The position numbers and the translations under genes were made by a program. Shown piece after piece: positions 1 to 6,982 of a stretch of DNA of 25,965 bases. Below the pieces are notes generated by a model. The model did not search any database and was not told where the DNA came from. It saw only the letters and a program-made list of their open reading frames with translations. The stretch is from Bacillota bacterium (GTDB lineage Bacteria > Bacillota > Sulfobacillia > Sulfobacillales > Sulfobacillaceae). The stretch is from assembly GCA_023488565.1 (NCBI GenBank), contig JAMDDZ010000130.1, positions 1 through 25,965 on the forward strand, given 5' to 3'. Each line of letters starts with the position of its first letter. The stretch's first letter is position 1.

Positions 1-252
1 CAGGCTGTACTCTACCCAGGGGTGTGGCTATCTGAACAAAAATCTCACCTTTGCCAGTGGGCGTGTCCATCGTGTGGGATGGGCCATGACCGTGCCATCA
101 ATGCTGCACAGAACTTGCATCGTCTGGTAACTCAAATTGCCCTACCTGTGGCGACGCGTTTCGCAATGGACCGAACGGGGTTTGGAGGTCCTGCGCTTGA
201 TCGGGAGTCGGACTTCGACGCGAACGCCATGCTTGTCGGCGAGACTCGTTAG
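1..252 (+). pseudogene. tnpB: C-terminal end of a TnpB (IS200/IS605 or IS607 type) nuclease, cut by the window edge
   Basis: The frame is open from base 1 and stops at TAG 250-252. It carries the end of the TnpB zinc ribbon and third RuvC motif: CPSCGMGHDRAINAAQNL (about bases 67-120). TnpB is the RNA-guided nuclease of IS200/IS605 and IS607 elements, and the hallmark of its C-terminus is C-x2-C followed by HDRDxNAAxN. Two things look degenerate. The first CxxC of the ribbon is not visible in the sequence present. The Asp normally found before x-N-A-A in the family (HDRD) is Ala here (codon GCC), a position I take to be a catalytic RuvC-III acid. The 40-residue tail after the ribbon is typical of the family. 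No partner transposase follows. I am confident of the family. Whether the upstream part, outside the window, is intact cannot be seen. Confidence 0.75.
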
Positions 253-403
253 CTATAGGCCGACGGTTTCGGGGCAGGAAAATCGGGTATCCGGAATTCG
301 GTGCGCTGGCGGCCAGCCGTTGTGGAATCGTTCTAAGGTATCATGGGCTCTATACCAGGGGAGAGCACCGGCCTTCATGCAATGGAAGGAGGATACCGCG
401 CCC

Positions 404-508
404 ATGCCAACTGGATTGGAACGAATAGCAGAGAAAGCCCGTCAAGAGCCGACCTTACGGTTCACATCATTGGCTCACCATCTGACGCCGGAAGGGTTGT
501 GCTATTAA
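404..508 (+). pseudogene. ltrA: N-terminal fragment of a group II intron reverse transcriptase/maturase
   Basis: A strong ribosome binding site, AAGGAGGA (385-392), precedes ATG 404. The product begins MPTGLERIAEKARQEPTLRF and goes on with TSLAHHLTPE. This is the conserved opening of bacterial group II intron-encoded proteins (usual form: L-x-RIAE-x-A, then RFTSLAHHL). The frame ends at TAA 506-508 after only 34 residues, whereas the full protein is 400-600 residues. No RT catalytic motif (YADD) follows, so this is a stub of a decayed intron. Homology ends where the reverse-strand acetyltransferase remnant begins (about 504), so the intron was cut by a rearrangement or the two fragments were joined later. 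Recognition rests on a short but distinctive motif. Confidence 0.65.
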
Positions 509-788
509 GCTCCGAAACCGCCACCCACAGCTGCATCCCGTCTCCGAGCGCTAGGCGCTGAAGCAGACTCTCAGCCATGTGATCATTGGTGCGCCCGAAG
601 ACCATGTCCTGCATCCCCACCATGATGGATTCCGGCTCTTCGGGCTGAAAGCCATATTGTTGCAGGGCCTCCTGGAGTCCAGGGGCCTGATCATGACCCC
701 GGGTCTTCCACTTGATCTGGGTGATGGACGGATCGCGTCGGAAGGGATCGAGAACTCGGGAGACCAGATGGGAACCTTGCGCCAAATC
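504..788 (-). pseudogene. Remnant of a GNAT-family acetyltransferase
   Basis: On the reverse strand the translation contains DPFRRDP, IKWKTRGHDQAPGLQEAL, YGFQPEEPESIMVG and, further on, MVFG...ALGDGMQLWVAV. This run (DPF-x-RDP, WKTR-x-HD-x-APGL, GF-x-PEE-x-ESIM-x-G, DGM-x-LWVA) resembles the N-terminal half of a widespread subfamily of GNAT N-acetyltransferases. The frame is open, but the sequence before DPF no longer resembles a start region. The C-terminal acetyl-CoA-binding half is absent, because homology stops at about base 504 against the group II intron stub. It is therefore a double-truncated fragment. The family call comes from remembered motif patterns, not a search. Confidence 0.5.
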
Positions 789-2111
789 CCTCGATTGTGG
801 TGACGATCGAGCTGGAACCCGATTATGCGTAGACTCCGTCGATTCTCCGGCACAGCACTGGTCGCATTGTTGTAGCTGTTGGACTTCGCCGTTGATCGCC
901 AGCAGGGAAGCCATATGAAGCTGGTACGGCCGACTCCATCCGGACGCTAAACCCTGATTGTCCCCCATCACTCGTTATTAGACACCGGAACAACCCGTGC
1001 CATTGCCCGCCATGTGGCAAAGTATCTAACCGACGAAGAAATTGGACGAGTGTTTTACACATAGCGGATTGCAGCACCTCGCCCTACTCGACCCACGACC
1101 GCCGTCTAAGCATGCTGCGTTCCGCCAGTCCTTGTGAGACATCCGCTCCCAATTGTATTGTCAGACCGCTTCGGACGATAATGACGGAATATTAGGCCGA
1201 ATCAATCGTAAAATCCAGATACCCGAAAGGTCTTGTGATCCAACGGGCACGCTATCGTCATCTGGTCCTCGAAAAGCTCAGGCGACCCACGTAGACATCA
1301 TCACGGATAGACGGTGTGAATGTCGGCGGACTTCCGGCAACGCTGCAGCGACATTCGAAGTCGCGAGCGCTATTTACGCGTAATCTAAATTGGTGAGCGG
1401 TTATTGAGTTTCTTGGAAACGCTGAAGGTCATTGTCCTTGGGTGGCTGACGATGCAACACTGCCACGCCTGGCTGACCGACTTTCCCGAAACCCGTCACC
1501 CGCCATTTGGGAGTCTCCAGTGGGGTCAATGGATGCCGCGGTACGGAAATGCCAGAGATTTCGGCATAAAGTCTGGTGACAGGGGAATGATATTTGATAG
1601 GAACGTCGAGTGTAATGATAATGAGGGAGGGATTTTGGTGGCATCTGTTAACGTAAACTGTACCGTAAACAATTGTTACTTTTGGGCAAAGGACAATATG
1701 TGTTCGGCCGATAGCATTCTTATCACATCGGACTCCGCAACCAATGAACATCCGAGTATGACGTTTGGCCAAGAAGAAGAGGGAAACCTAGTCCAATCCA
1801 TTGGCACCACGCCAGCACGTAGCATAACGGACACCGCCTGTCATACGTTCAAGTCGCGTTAATAGAAACTAGATTAGTCATGGAACATTTTAACTAATCC
1901 ATGAGAAACATGTGCTAGTGCACAATAGAAGTCTCATCCGGCGATTCAGACTCGTGGGATGAGACTTGTTCTGCGGAACTGCGTTTCGGTGTGAGTACCT
2001 TGGCATCGGACGACGTTCACTGCCCCAACTCATTTACGATGTTTTATCCTTCAGAATTTCAGTTGTCTGGCTAAATGTTATGTGGTTAACCCAGAATACA
2101 TGACCACTCAC
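789..2111. other. Long stretch without a recognisable gene
   Basis: No convincing coding gene is seen. The longest frame is 1404-1862 on the plus strand (152 codons from a TTG, no good ribosome binding site). It matches no family I know and has an overlapping reverse-strand frame of 123 codons, as random or decayed DNA would. A short frame ending near 1060 (...TRAIARHVAKYLTDEEIGRV) looks protein-like but I cannot name it. The stretch 1560-2190 becomes AT-rich with small dyads (GATTAGT 1872-1878 with ACTAATC 1893-1899). The setting between mobile-element scraps suggests decayed accessory DNA. Confidence 0.5.
1929..1967. repeat. 11-bp perfect inverted repeat, terminator-like
   Basis: AAGTCTCATCC (1929-1939) and GGATGAGACTT (1957-1967) are perfect reverse complements around a 17-nt spacer, followed by TTGTT rather than a clean T-run. 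It could be a weak rho-independent terminator, a protein-binding dyad, or a leftover of a mobile-element end. Nothing nearby decides. Confidence 0.4.
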
Positions 2112-2141
2112 TTGTCGAGAAGTTTTGGGGAATGCTATACC
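2112..2141 (+). promoter_or_regulatory. Candidate sigma-A promoter with extended -10 for the Mpo1-like gene
   Basis: TTGTCG (2112-2117) and TATACC (2136-2141) are separated by 18 bp, with a TG one base before the -10 (2133-2134). It lies about 50 bp upstream of the GTG start at 2193. This is pattern match only. Confidence 0.4.
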
Positions 2142-2192
2142 AGCAGGAATTTTTTATTCTGATCGCGAATACAGGGATTGAGGTGAACATCT

Positions 2193-2531
2193 GTGAAAAT
2201 TCGCTCATTTGACGAATTCTGGCCTTATTACCTGGATCAACATCGGGACACCGGAACCCGGTTGTTCCATTTCATCGGGACTGGATTGGGTCTCCTAAGC
2301 ATATTGACCGCACTCTTTACGCTAAATGTCTACTATATACTCCTCGCGCCACTATTGGGCTACGGGTTAGCATGGTATTCTCATATGTTTATTGAACGCA
2401 ATAAACCCGCAACTTGGCAGTATCCATGGTGGTCCTTGGAAGCTGATTTTCGTTTGTTTGTGTTAATTTTGACACGAGGGTTGAACACCAATGACACGGT
2501 GATACCGAAACTGTTCACACGACGTCGGTAG
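2193..2531 (+). CDS. Mpo1-like (DUF962 / YGL010w-type) membrane protein
   Basis: A 112-residue protein starting at GTG 2193, with GAGGTGA (2180-2186) six bases upstream. The N-terminus has the family signature F-x-EFWPYYLDQHRDTGTRLFHFIGT (residues 7-30). Two hydrophobic segments follow at about 28-48 and 49-65, then a polar stretch containing HMFIERNKPATWQYPWWSL, the second conserved His/Pro/Trp region. In yeast the family member Mpo1 is an Fe(II)-dependent dioxygenase acting in alpha-oxidation of phytosphingosine-derived fatty acids, and conserved His residues are consistent with metal binding. The role of bacterial homologues is not established, so no reaction is assigned here. Length is close to that of bacterial DUF962 proteins. 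The gene stands alone between a candidate promoter and a hairpin at 2551. The family call is firm, the function is not. Confidence 0.8.
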   Translation: MKIRSFDEFWPYYLDQHRDTGTRLFHFIGTGLGLLSILTALFTLNVYYILLAPLLGYGLAWYSHMFIERNKPATWQYPWWSLEADFRLFVLILTRGLNTNDTVIPKLFTRRR

Positions 2532-2550
2532 TCATCGTTTACGCATAGAG

Positions 2551-2587
2551 ATGCCTCCTTGTTTATATGATGGTGGGGAGGAGGCAT
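2551..2587 (+). promoter_or_regulatory. Hairpin that would hide the ribosome binding site of the lipoprotein gene
   Basis: ATGCCTCCT (2551-2559) is perfectly complementary to AGGAGGCAT (2579-2587) with a 19-nt loop. The right arm contains the Shine-Dalgarno sequence AGGAGG and the first two bases of the ATG at 2586. The left arm contains CCTCC, which mimics the anti-Shine-Dalgarno of 16S rRNA. In RNA this would close the start site, as a thermometer or a protein/ligand-controlled switch would. It follows the previous stop (2531) by only 20 bp but has no T-run, so it is a poor terminator. Confidence 0.45.
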
Positions 2588-3107
2588 GATCGCGATGCGG
2601 ATCAAATCGGCGCTCCATCGATACCATCGCCTGATAGGGATAGGGGTGATAGGACTGTTGGCTGCTGGGTGTGGCAATCCTAATAGCATTGCCACCATGC
2701 CGCGCCCAGTGCAGCAAGTGGTTAATGCGCCAACCTTGTCAGGTAATAATATTGGAGTCAATATGCTGCTGGCTACCGGCAATCAATCCTACATCGGCAG
2801 TGGTGTGATTCCCGGATATTATAATTTTGGCCCCGCTCAAGACCAAGGTAGCGATACTTACTATGTCAATTTTGAAGTTCCGGTGAATTTGGCTGGCATT
2901 GAAAAGCGCATGGGCTATGAGCCGAAAGCCATTGAATCGACCACTTATATCAATTACGACTACATAAACATCGAACCGTTGCCCAACGAAGCTTATGACC
3001 GACTTTACTATGATCCCAATACCAATTATGCACCCTTTCGTTTCAAACTGAATGCGGATGGCACCATTATGGACGAATCGTGGGATGCCGTCGCGGTCAA
3101 TAGCTAA
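2586..3107 (+). CDS. Putative lipoprotein of unknown function
   Basis: A 173-residue product with a signal peptide: basic start, hydrophobic stretch (residues 16-27, IGIGVIGLLAAG) and lipobox LLAAGC with Cys29. It is therefore expected to be lipidated and held on the outer face of the membrane. The mature part is rich in Tyr, Asn and Asp (for example YINYDYINIEP at about 122-132) and has no motif I recognise. Start choice is open. ATG 2586 has GGAGG 2577-2581 four bases upstream. The in-frame ATG 2595 has GGAGG 2580-2584 at a more usual 10 bases, and would make Cys26 the lipidated residue. The start lies in the 2551-2587 hairpin, so translation may be controlled. It is separated from the next gene by 83 bp. 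Confidence 0.75.
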   Translation: MIAMRIKSALHRYHRLIGIGVIGLLAAGCGNPNSIATMPRPVQQVVNAPTLSGNNIGVNMLLATGNQSYIGSGVIPGYYNFGPAQDQGSDTYYVNFEVPVNLAGIEKRMGYEPKAIESTTYINYDYINIEPLPNEAYDRLYYDPNTNYAPFRFKLNADGTIMDESWDAVAVNS

Positions 3108-3190
3108 GTTCATCGTGCTTTTGTGGTTTCTTTTTCCCTGGAAAATTGTTTAAATGATAGGGTATCCAAAAACGAAACTACGAGGACAAC

Positions 3191-4363
3191 ATGGACGAAA
3201 CGACACAACACGGATTTACTACACGGGCGATTCATGTGGGACAAGCTCCTGACCCGGCCACAGGAGCTACGATTGTTCCAATTTATGCGACCAGCACTTA
3301 CACTCAAGAGAGCCTAGGACACCACAAAGGATTTGAATATGGACGTGGCGACAACCCGACCCGCTTAGCACTGGAAACCGCGCTGGCGTCCTTAGAATAC
3401 GGCAGGCATGCCTTTGCCTTTGCATCGGGATTGGCCGCCTGTGATGTTGTGGTGCGATTGCTGCCTCCTCAAAGTCACATCATTGCCGGACATGACTTAT
3501 ATGGTGGAGTATATCGGCTATTTCAACAGGTTCATCAAGAATCCCATAAGGTAACCTACGTCGATTTAAGCGACAGCACCCAATTGGCGAATGCAATCCG
3601 GCCGGAAACAAAAATTTTGTGGGTGGAAACTCCAACCAACCCCTTGTTGCAAGTATATGATATCGAAAAGTTGGCAGAAGTGGCGCATGCCCACGGCTTA
3701 CTGGTTGTTGTGGACAACACCTTTGCCTCGCCATACTTGCAAAACCCTTTGAGGAATGGCGCCGATATGGTTGTGCATTCCACAACCAAATACATTGGAG
3801 GACATTCTGATGTCCTTGGTGGAGCCATTGTGGTAAACGATGACCAACTAGCCGACCGCATAAAATTTTTACAAAACGCGGCGGGGGCGATTATTGGCCC
3901 CTTTGAGGCCTGGTTGACTCTCAGAGGACTAAAAACTTTAGCGTTGCGAATGGAGCGGCACACCGCGAATGCAATGAAAGTCGCCGAATTCTTGCATCAA
4001 CACCCCCGAGTTCGTCAGGTCTATTATCCCGGATTTTTCGAAGGGGCAGCGCGCACGATTCTGGATCGACAGATGAAAGGGTGCGGCGGGATGATCTCAT
4101 TTGAATTAGCGGGTTCCGCTGACCACGCTCTAGAAACCGCTAAAAAGGTATTGGCGAAATTTCGCCTATTTTCCTTAGCAGAAAGTTTAGGCGGGGTGGA
4201 ATCCTTGGTGGGGCATCCGGCCACAATGACGCACGCGGCAATTCCGCGGTCTACCCGAGAGGAGCGGGGCATTCGCGATGGTTTGATTCGGCTGTCTGTG
4301 GGAATCGAAGATGTGGCGGACTTGCTGGCAGATATTGCGCAAGCTTTAGGAGGCGACCACTAA
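3191..4363 (+). CDS. Trans-sulfuration PLP enzyme (cystathionine gamma-synthase/lyase family)
   Basis: A 390-residue protein with the full Cys/Met-metabolism PLP-dependent signature. FEYGRGDNPTR (residues 48-58) gives the Tyr50/Arg52 that bind PLP phosphate in the partner subunit. VVVDNTFASPYL contains Asp175, which pairs with the pyridine nitrogen. HSTTKYIGGHSD contains Lys200, the Schiff-base lysine. C-terminal SLGGVESL and RLSVGIED are also conserved. The enzyme acts in the cytosol on cystathionine or activated homoserine plus cysteine. Sequence alone does not separate gamma-synthase, gamma-lyase and beta-lyase. Length is normal. ATG 3191 follows GAGG 3182-3185. It begins a forward run of five genes with gaps of 20 bp or less, and the next start lies one base after its stop. 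No T-box or SAM riboswitch would fit in the 83-bp leader. Confidence 0.9.
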   Translation: MDETTQHGFTTRAIHVGQAPDPATGATIVPIYATSTYTQESLGHHKGFEYGRGDNPTRLALETALASLEYGRHAFAFASGLAACDVVVRLLPPQSHIIAGHDLYGGVYRLFQQVHQESHKVTYVDLSDSTQLANAIRPETKILWVETPTNPLLQVYDIEKLAEVAHAHGLLVVVDNTFASPYLQNPLRNGADMVVHSTTKYIGGHSDVLGGAIVVNDDQLADRIKFLQNAAGAIIGPFEAWLTLRGLKTLALRMERHTANAMKVAEFLHQHPRVRQVYYPGFFEGAARTILDRQMKGCGGMISFELAGSADHALETAKKVLAKFRLFSLAESLGGVESLVGHPATMTHAAIPRSTREERGIRDGLIRLSVGIEDVADLLADIAQALGGDH

Positions 4364-4364
4364 G

Positions 4365-4751
4365 ATGCCAGGCCGGGGGATGACGGATCCTTGGCGTGTT
4401 TTGGGAATTCAGCCTGGCGCTTCTGCAGAAGAAGTGCGTCAGGCGTATTTGAGGTTGGTAAAAATGCATCACCCCGACCAGTATCGCCTGGACGACATCG
4501 CACGCAGGCGGCATGAACAACAAATGAAAGAAATTACCGCGGCCTATCATCAGATTCGTCAACAACCTTCTTCGGTGCGATCAGGAGGATCTAGCCGGTC
4601 GACCTGGCGACCATCTTCTGCGATGGCGATTCATTGTGAAGAGCACGGACGATGGGTGGCGATATATTGCACACATTGCGGACGTGCATTATGCACCCGT
4701 TGTGATCCGTCACTGTCTGGACTATGCCGGGAACATCGAACAAAGAATTAA
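4365..4751 (+). CDS. J-domain protein fused to a B-box-like zinc domain
   Basis: 128 residues in two parts. Residues 8-68 are a J-domain: DPWRVLGIQPGASAEEVRQA, then LVKMHHPDQY with the HPD motif at 36-38, the loop that stimulates Hsp70 (DnaK) ATPase. A Ser/Arg/Gly linker follows. Residues 91-124 hold eight regularly spaced zinc-ligand residues: C91, H94, C102, C105, C110, C113, C121, H124. The pattern C-x2-H-x7-C-x2-C-x4-C-x2-C-x7-C-x2-H is that of a B-box zinc finger. The glycine-rich and CXXCXGXG domains of true DnaJ are absent, so this is a specialised co-chaperone whose zinc domain may choose the client. ATG 4365 has AGGAGG inside the end of the previous gene. ATG 4380 is an alternative. 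Likely translated with its neighbours. Confidence 0.85.
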   Translation: MPGRGMTDPWRVLGIQPGASAEEVRQAYLRLVKMHHPDQYRLDDIARRRHEQQMKEITAAYHQIRQQPSSVRSGGSSRSTWRPSSAMAIHCEEHGRWVAIYCTHCGRALCTRCDPSLSGLCREHRTKN

Positions 4752-4769
4752 ACAGAGGAGGATTTAGCT

Positions 4770-6185
4770 ATGGATCGATATGGCTTTTTTATCAACGGAG
4801 AAGAAACTACGGCTCACCGACATTACGTCGTACAACATAAATATCGGCAAGAGCCTTTGGCTGAAGTAGGAGAAGCATCAGCTGACGATTTGAATTATGC
4901 TTTGGAATCAGCGATTCGGGCATTTGAAACCTCATGGGCAGTTTTTGACCGCTATCGGGTATTGGAAAATGCGGCTGAGTTGTTAGGACAACAGGCCGAA
5001 GATTTTGCCCGGACCATCGCCCAGGAGGCCGGGAAACCTATAAAGGACGCTAGAGTTGAAGTTGCCCGAGGGCAACAGACGCTGCGCTATTCCGCACTTG
5101 CGGCAAGAACTCTCAAAGGGTCTGAGATCCCCATTGGGGGGAATCCCGGAGCGGAAAATCGGCTGGCCTTCACTATTCGAAAACCTTATGGGGTCACATT
5201 GGCAATTACACCCTTCAATTTTCCGTTAAATCTCGTGTTGCATAAAGTGGGACCGGCGCTGGCAGCTGGCAACCCCGTGGTATTGAAACCAGCGCCTGCG
5301 GCACCAATCACTTCGTTGAAACTGGCCCGGTTGCTTAATCAAGCGGGAGTGCCGAAGGGGTGGATCAATGTAGTGACTGGGCAGGGACCCGAGATCGGGG
5401 AACAGTTAGTGAAAGATGCCCGGGTAAAGCTGATTACTTTCACCGGCTCGGCCGCAGTGGGACAGATTATTCGCGCTCAGGCCGCACTAAAGCCAGTGTT
5501 GTTGGAACTAGGCAATAACTCGGCCAACATAGTCCATGAGGACGCCGATCTGGATTTGGCGGCTCGAACCTTGGCAGCTAGAGCTTATGGATATGCAGGA
5601 CAAGTCTGTATCGCGGTACAGCGGATATATGTACATCACAAGATTTGGGAGCCGTTTCGTGATGCGATGGTGCAAGCTACCAATGACCTCGTGGTGGGTA
5701 ATCCCGAGGATCCGGCTACTGATGTAGGACCGATGATTAATGAGGCGGCAGCGGACAGGGCAGATCTGTGGTATCGCGAGGCGGTGGCTGCCGGGGCGAA
5801 AACTTTGGTCCAAGGCTCGCGACAAGGGGTCATGGTGCCTCCCATATTACTTGAGCATGTGGCACCGTCGATGCGGGTGATGTCTGAAGAAGTGTTTGCT
5901 CCTCTGGCGGGATTGGTGCCATATGAAGATGTGAATCAGGCGTTCAATTGGGCTAACCAAAGCCGTTACGGGTTGCAGGCGGGAATATTTACCCAGAACT
6001 TAAAGGTTGCCATGCAAGCTGCCCGGCAACTGCAAGTGGGGGGCGTGATGGTGAACGACAGCAGCTCCTATCGAGCCGACAATATGCCCTATGGGGGCAT
6101 CAAAGACTCAGGGATTGGGCGAGAGGGACCGGAATTCGCCGTTGAAGAAATGACCTATCCGACGGTAATTGTGCTTAACTTGTAG
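4770..6185 (+). CDS. NAD(P)-dependent aldehyde dehydrogenase
   Basis: A 471-residue ALDH-superfamily enzyme that oxidises an aldehyde to the acid (or an acyl derivative) in the cytosol. Key residues are visible: Asn150 in TPFNFPLNL (oxyanion), Lys173 in VVLKPAPAAP (cofactor), FTGSAAVG (about 224-231, Rossmann turn), Glu246 in LLELGNNS (general base) and nucleophile Cys280 in GYAGQVCIAVQR. The GQVCIAVQR context resembles lactaldehyde, glyceraldehyde-3-phosphate (GapN-like) and succinate-semialdehyde members. The substrate cannot be fixed from sequence. The usual ELGG is ELGN. ATG 4770 has a strong GAGGAGG (4755-4761) eight bases upstream. It lies 18 bp after the J-domain gene and 11 bp before the exonuclease gene, so it is in the same probable operon, without an obvious metabolic link to them. 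Confidence 0.9.
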   Translation: MDRYGFFINGEETTAHRHYVVQHKYRQEPLAEVGEASADDLNYALESAIRAFETSWAVFDRYRVLENAAELLGQQAEDFARTIAQEAGKPIKDARVEVARGQQTLRYSALAARTLKGSEIPIGGNPGAENRLAFTIRKPYGVTLAITPFNFPLNLVLHKVGPALAAGNPVVLKPAPAAPITSLKLARLLNQAGVPKGWINVVTGQGPEIGEQLVKDARVKLITFTGSAAVGQIIRAQAALKPVLLELGNNSANIVHEDADLDLAARTLAARAYGYAGQVCIAVQRIYVHHKIWEPFRDAMVQATNDLVVGNPEDPATDVGPMINEAAADRADLWYREAVAAGAKTLVQGSRQGVMVPPILLEHVAPSMRVMSEEVFAPLAGLVPYEDVNQAFNWANQSRYGLQAGIFTQNLKVAMQAARQLQVGGVMVNDSSSYRADNMPYGGIKDSGIGREGPEFAVEEMTYPTVIVLNL

Positions 6186-6196
6186 GAGCGGCTTCT

Positions 6197-6982
6197 ATGT
6201 GGATGATATTTGACATTGAAACGGTGCCTGATGCCGACTCAGGCCGTGTTTGGCTTGAGATGTCAAACTCGGTACCTGATCATGAGGTGAGGGCATCGAT
6301 GATGCAACAGCGCGTTGAGGAAACTGGCGGTTCCAGTTTCCTCAAACCCGCATTCCATCAAGTGGTGGCGATCGCAGCCGCTATCGTGGACGAAAGCGGG
6401 GCCTTGCGACGACTTACCGCGTTGGGCCGGATCGAGTCGTCGGAGTCAGAATTGGTGGCGGAGTTTTTTCGGATAATCGGCGAAGCCCATCCGCGACTGG
6501 TTGGCTGGAATTCGTCAGGATTTGACTTGCCGACGTTGGTGTTGAGGGCCATTCGGCACGGAATTGGGGCATCAGCGTTCTATCAGTTTGGTGAACCCTA
6601 TCATGGCTATCGGAAACGGTTCGACGAAGAAGCGCACATTGACCTGATGGACGTTCTCAGCGGGTATGGGGCAACGCCCCGGATGTCGCTGCACGAAATG
6701 GCGTGCATGATGAAAATTCCTGGAAAACTGGAGGTGTCTGGGAAAGATGTCACAGACTTGTATCAAGGCAACCAGATGAAGGAGATACGGGACTATTGCG
6801 AGTTGGATGTATTGACTACGGCATTGATTTTTGGATCCTATGCCTATCACCGACAATGGCTTAGCGAAGACCAGAAACACTCTTTTGACCAAAGCATTAA
6901 AATCTTTCTGGCCAATCATCAAGAAATGCATTGGCAAAAGTTTACCCAACGTTGGCTGGCGTTGTCGACAGGGAACCAATGA
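6197..6982 (+). CDS. 3'-5' exonuclease of the DnaQ-like (PolB exonuclease-type) family
   Basis: A 261-residue stand-alone exonuclease. DEDDy motifs are in place: Exo I IFDIETVPD (Asp6, Glu8), Exo II GWNSSGFDLPTL (Asp110) and Exo III YCELDVLTT (Tyr200-x3-Asp204). This matches the predicted 3'-5' exonuclease family related to the proofreading domain of family B DNA polymerases (Pfam DNA_pol_B_exo2). It would digest single-stranded 3' ends with two metal ions. ATG 6197 follows AGGAG (6183-6187). Its stop overlaps the RecQ start in ATGA (6979-6982), which argues for translational coupling. A helicase next to a single-strand exonuclease suggests that RecQ unwinds and this enzyme trims, for example in end resection or fork repair. 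The family is firm. The partnership is inference. Confidence 0.85.
   Translation: MWMIFDIETVPDADSGRVWLEMSNSVPDHEVRASMMQQRVEETGGSSFLKPAFHQVVAIAAAIVDESGALRRLTALGRIESSESELVAEFFRIIGEAHPRLVGWNSSGFDLPTLVLRAIRHGIGASAFYQFGEPYHGYRKRFDEEAHIDLMDVLSGYGATPRMSLHEMACMMKIPGKLEVSGKDVTDLYQGNQMKEIRDYCELDVLTTALIFGSYAYHRQWLSEDQKHSFDQSIKIFLANHQEMHWQKFTQRWLALSTGNQ

Noticed and set aside
301..403. GTGCG at 301 as the 5' end of a group II intron
   Set aside because: Only about 100 bp separate it from the RT start, far too little for intron domains I-III, and no 3' end (domain V) is seen.
1404..1862. 152-codon forward frame as a gene
   Set aside because: No ribosome binding site, no family resemblance, an overlapping 123-codon reverse frame, and it lies in decayed DNA. 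Not listed as CDS.
3108..3190. Riboswitch or T-box upstream of the trans-sulfuration gene
   Set aside because: The 83-bp leader is too short and shows no SAM-riboswitch or T-box elements.
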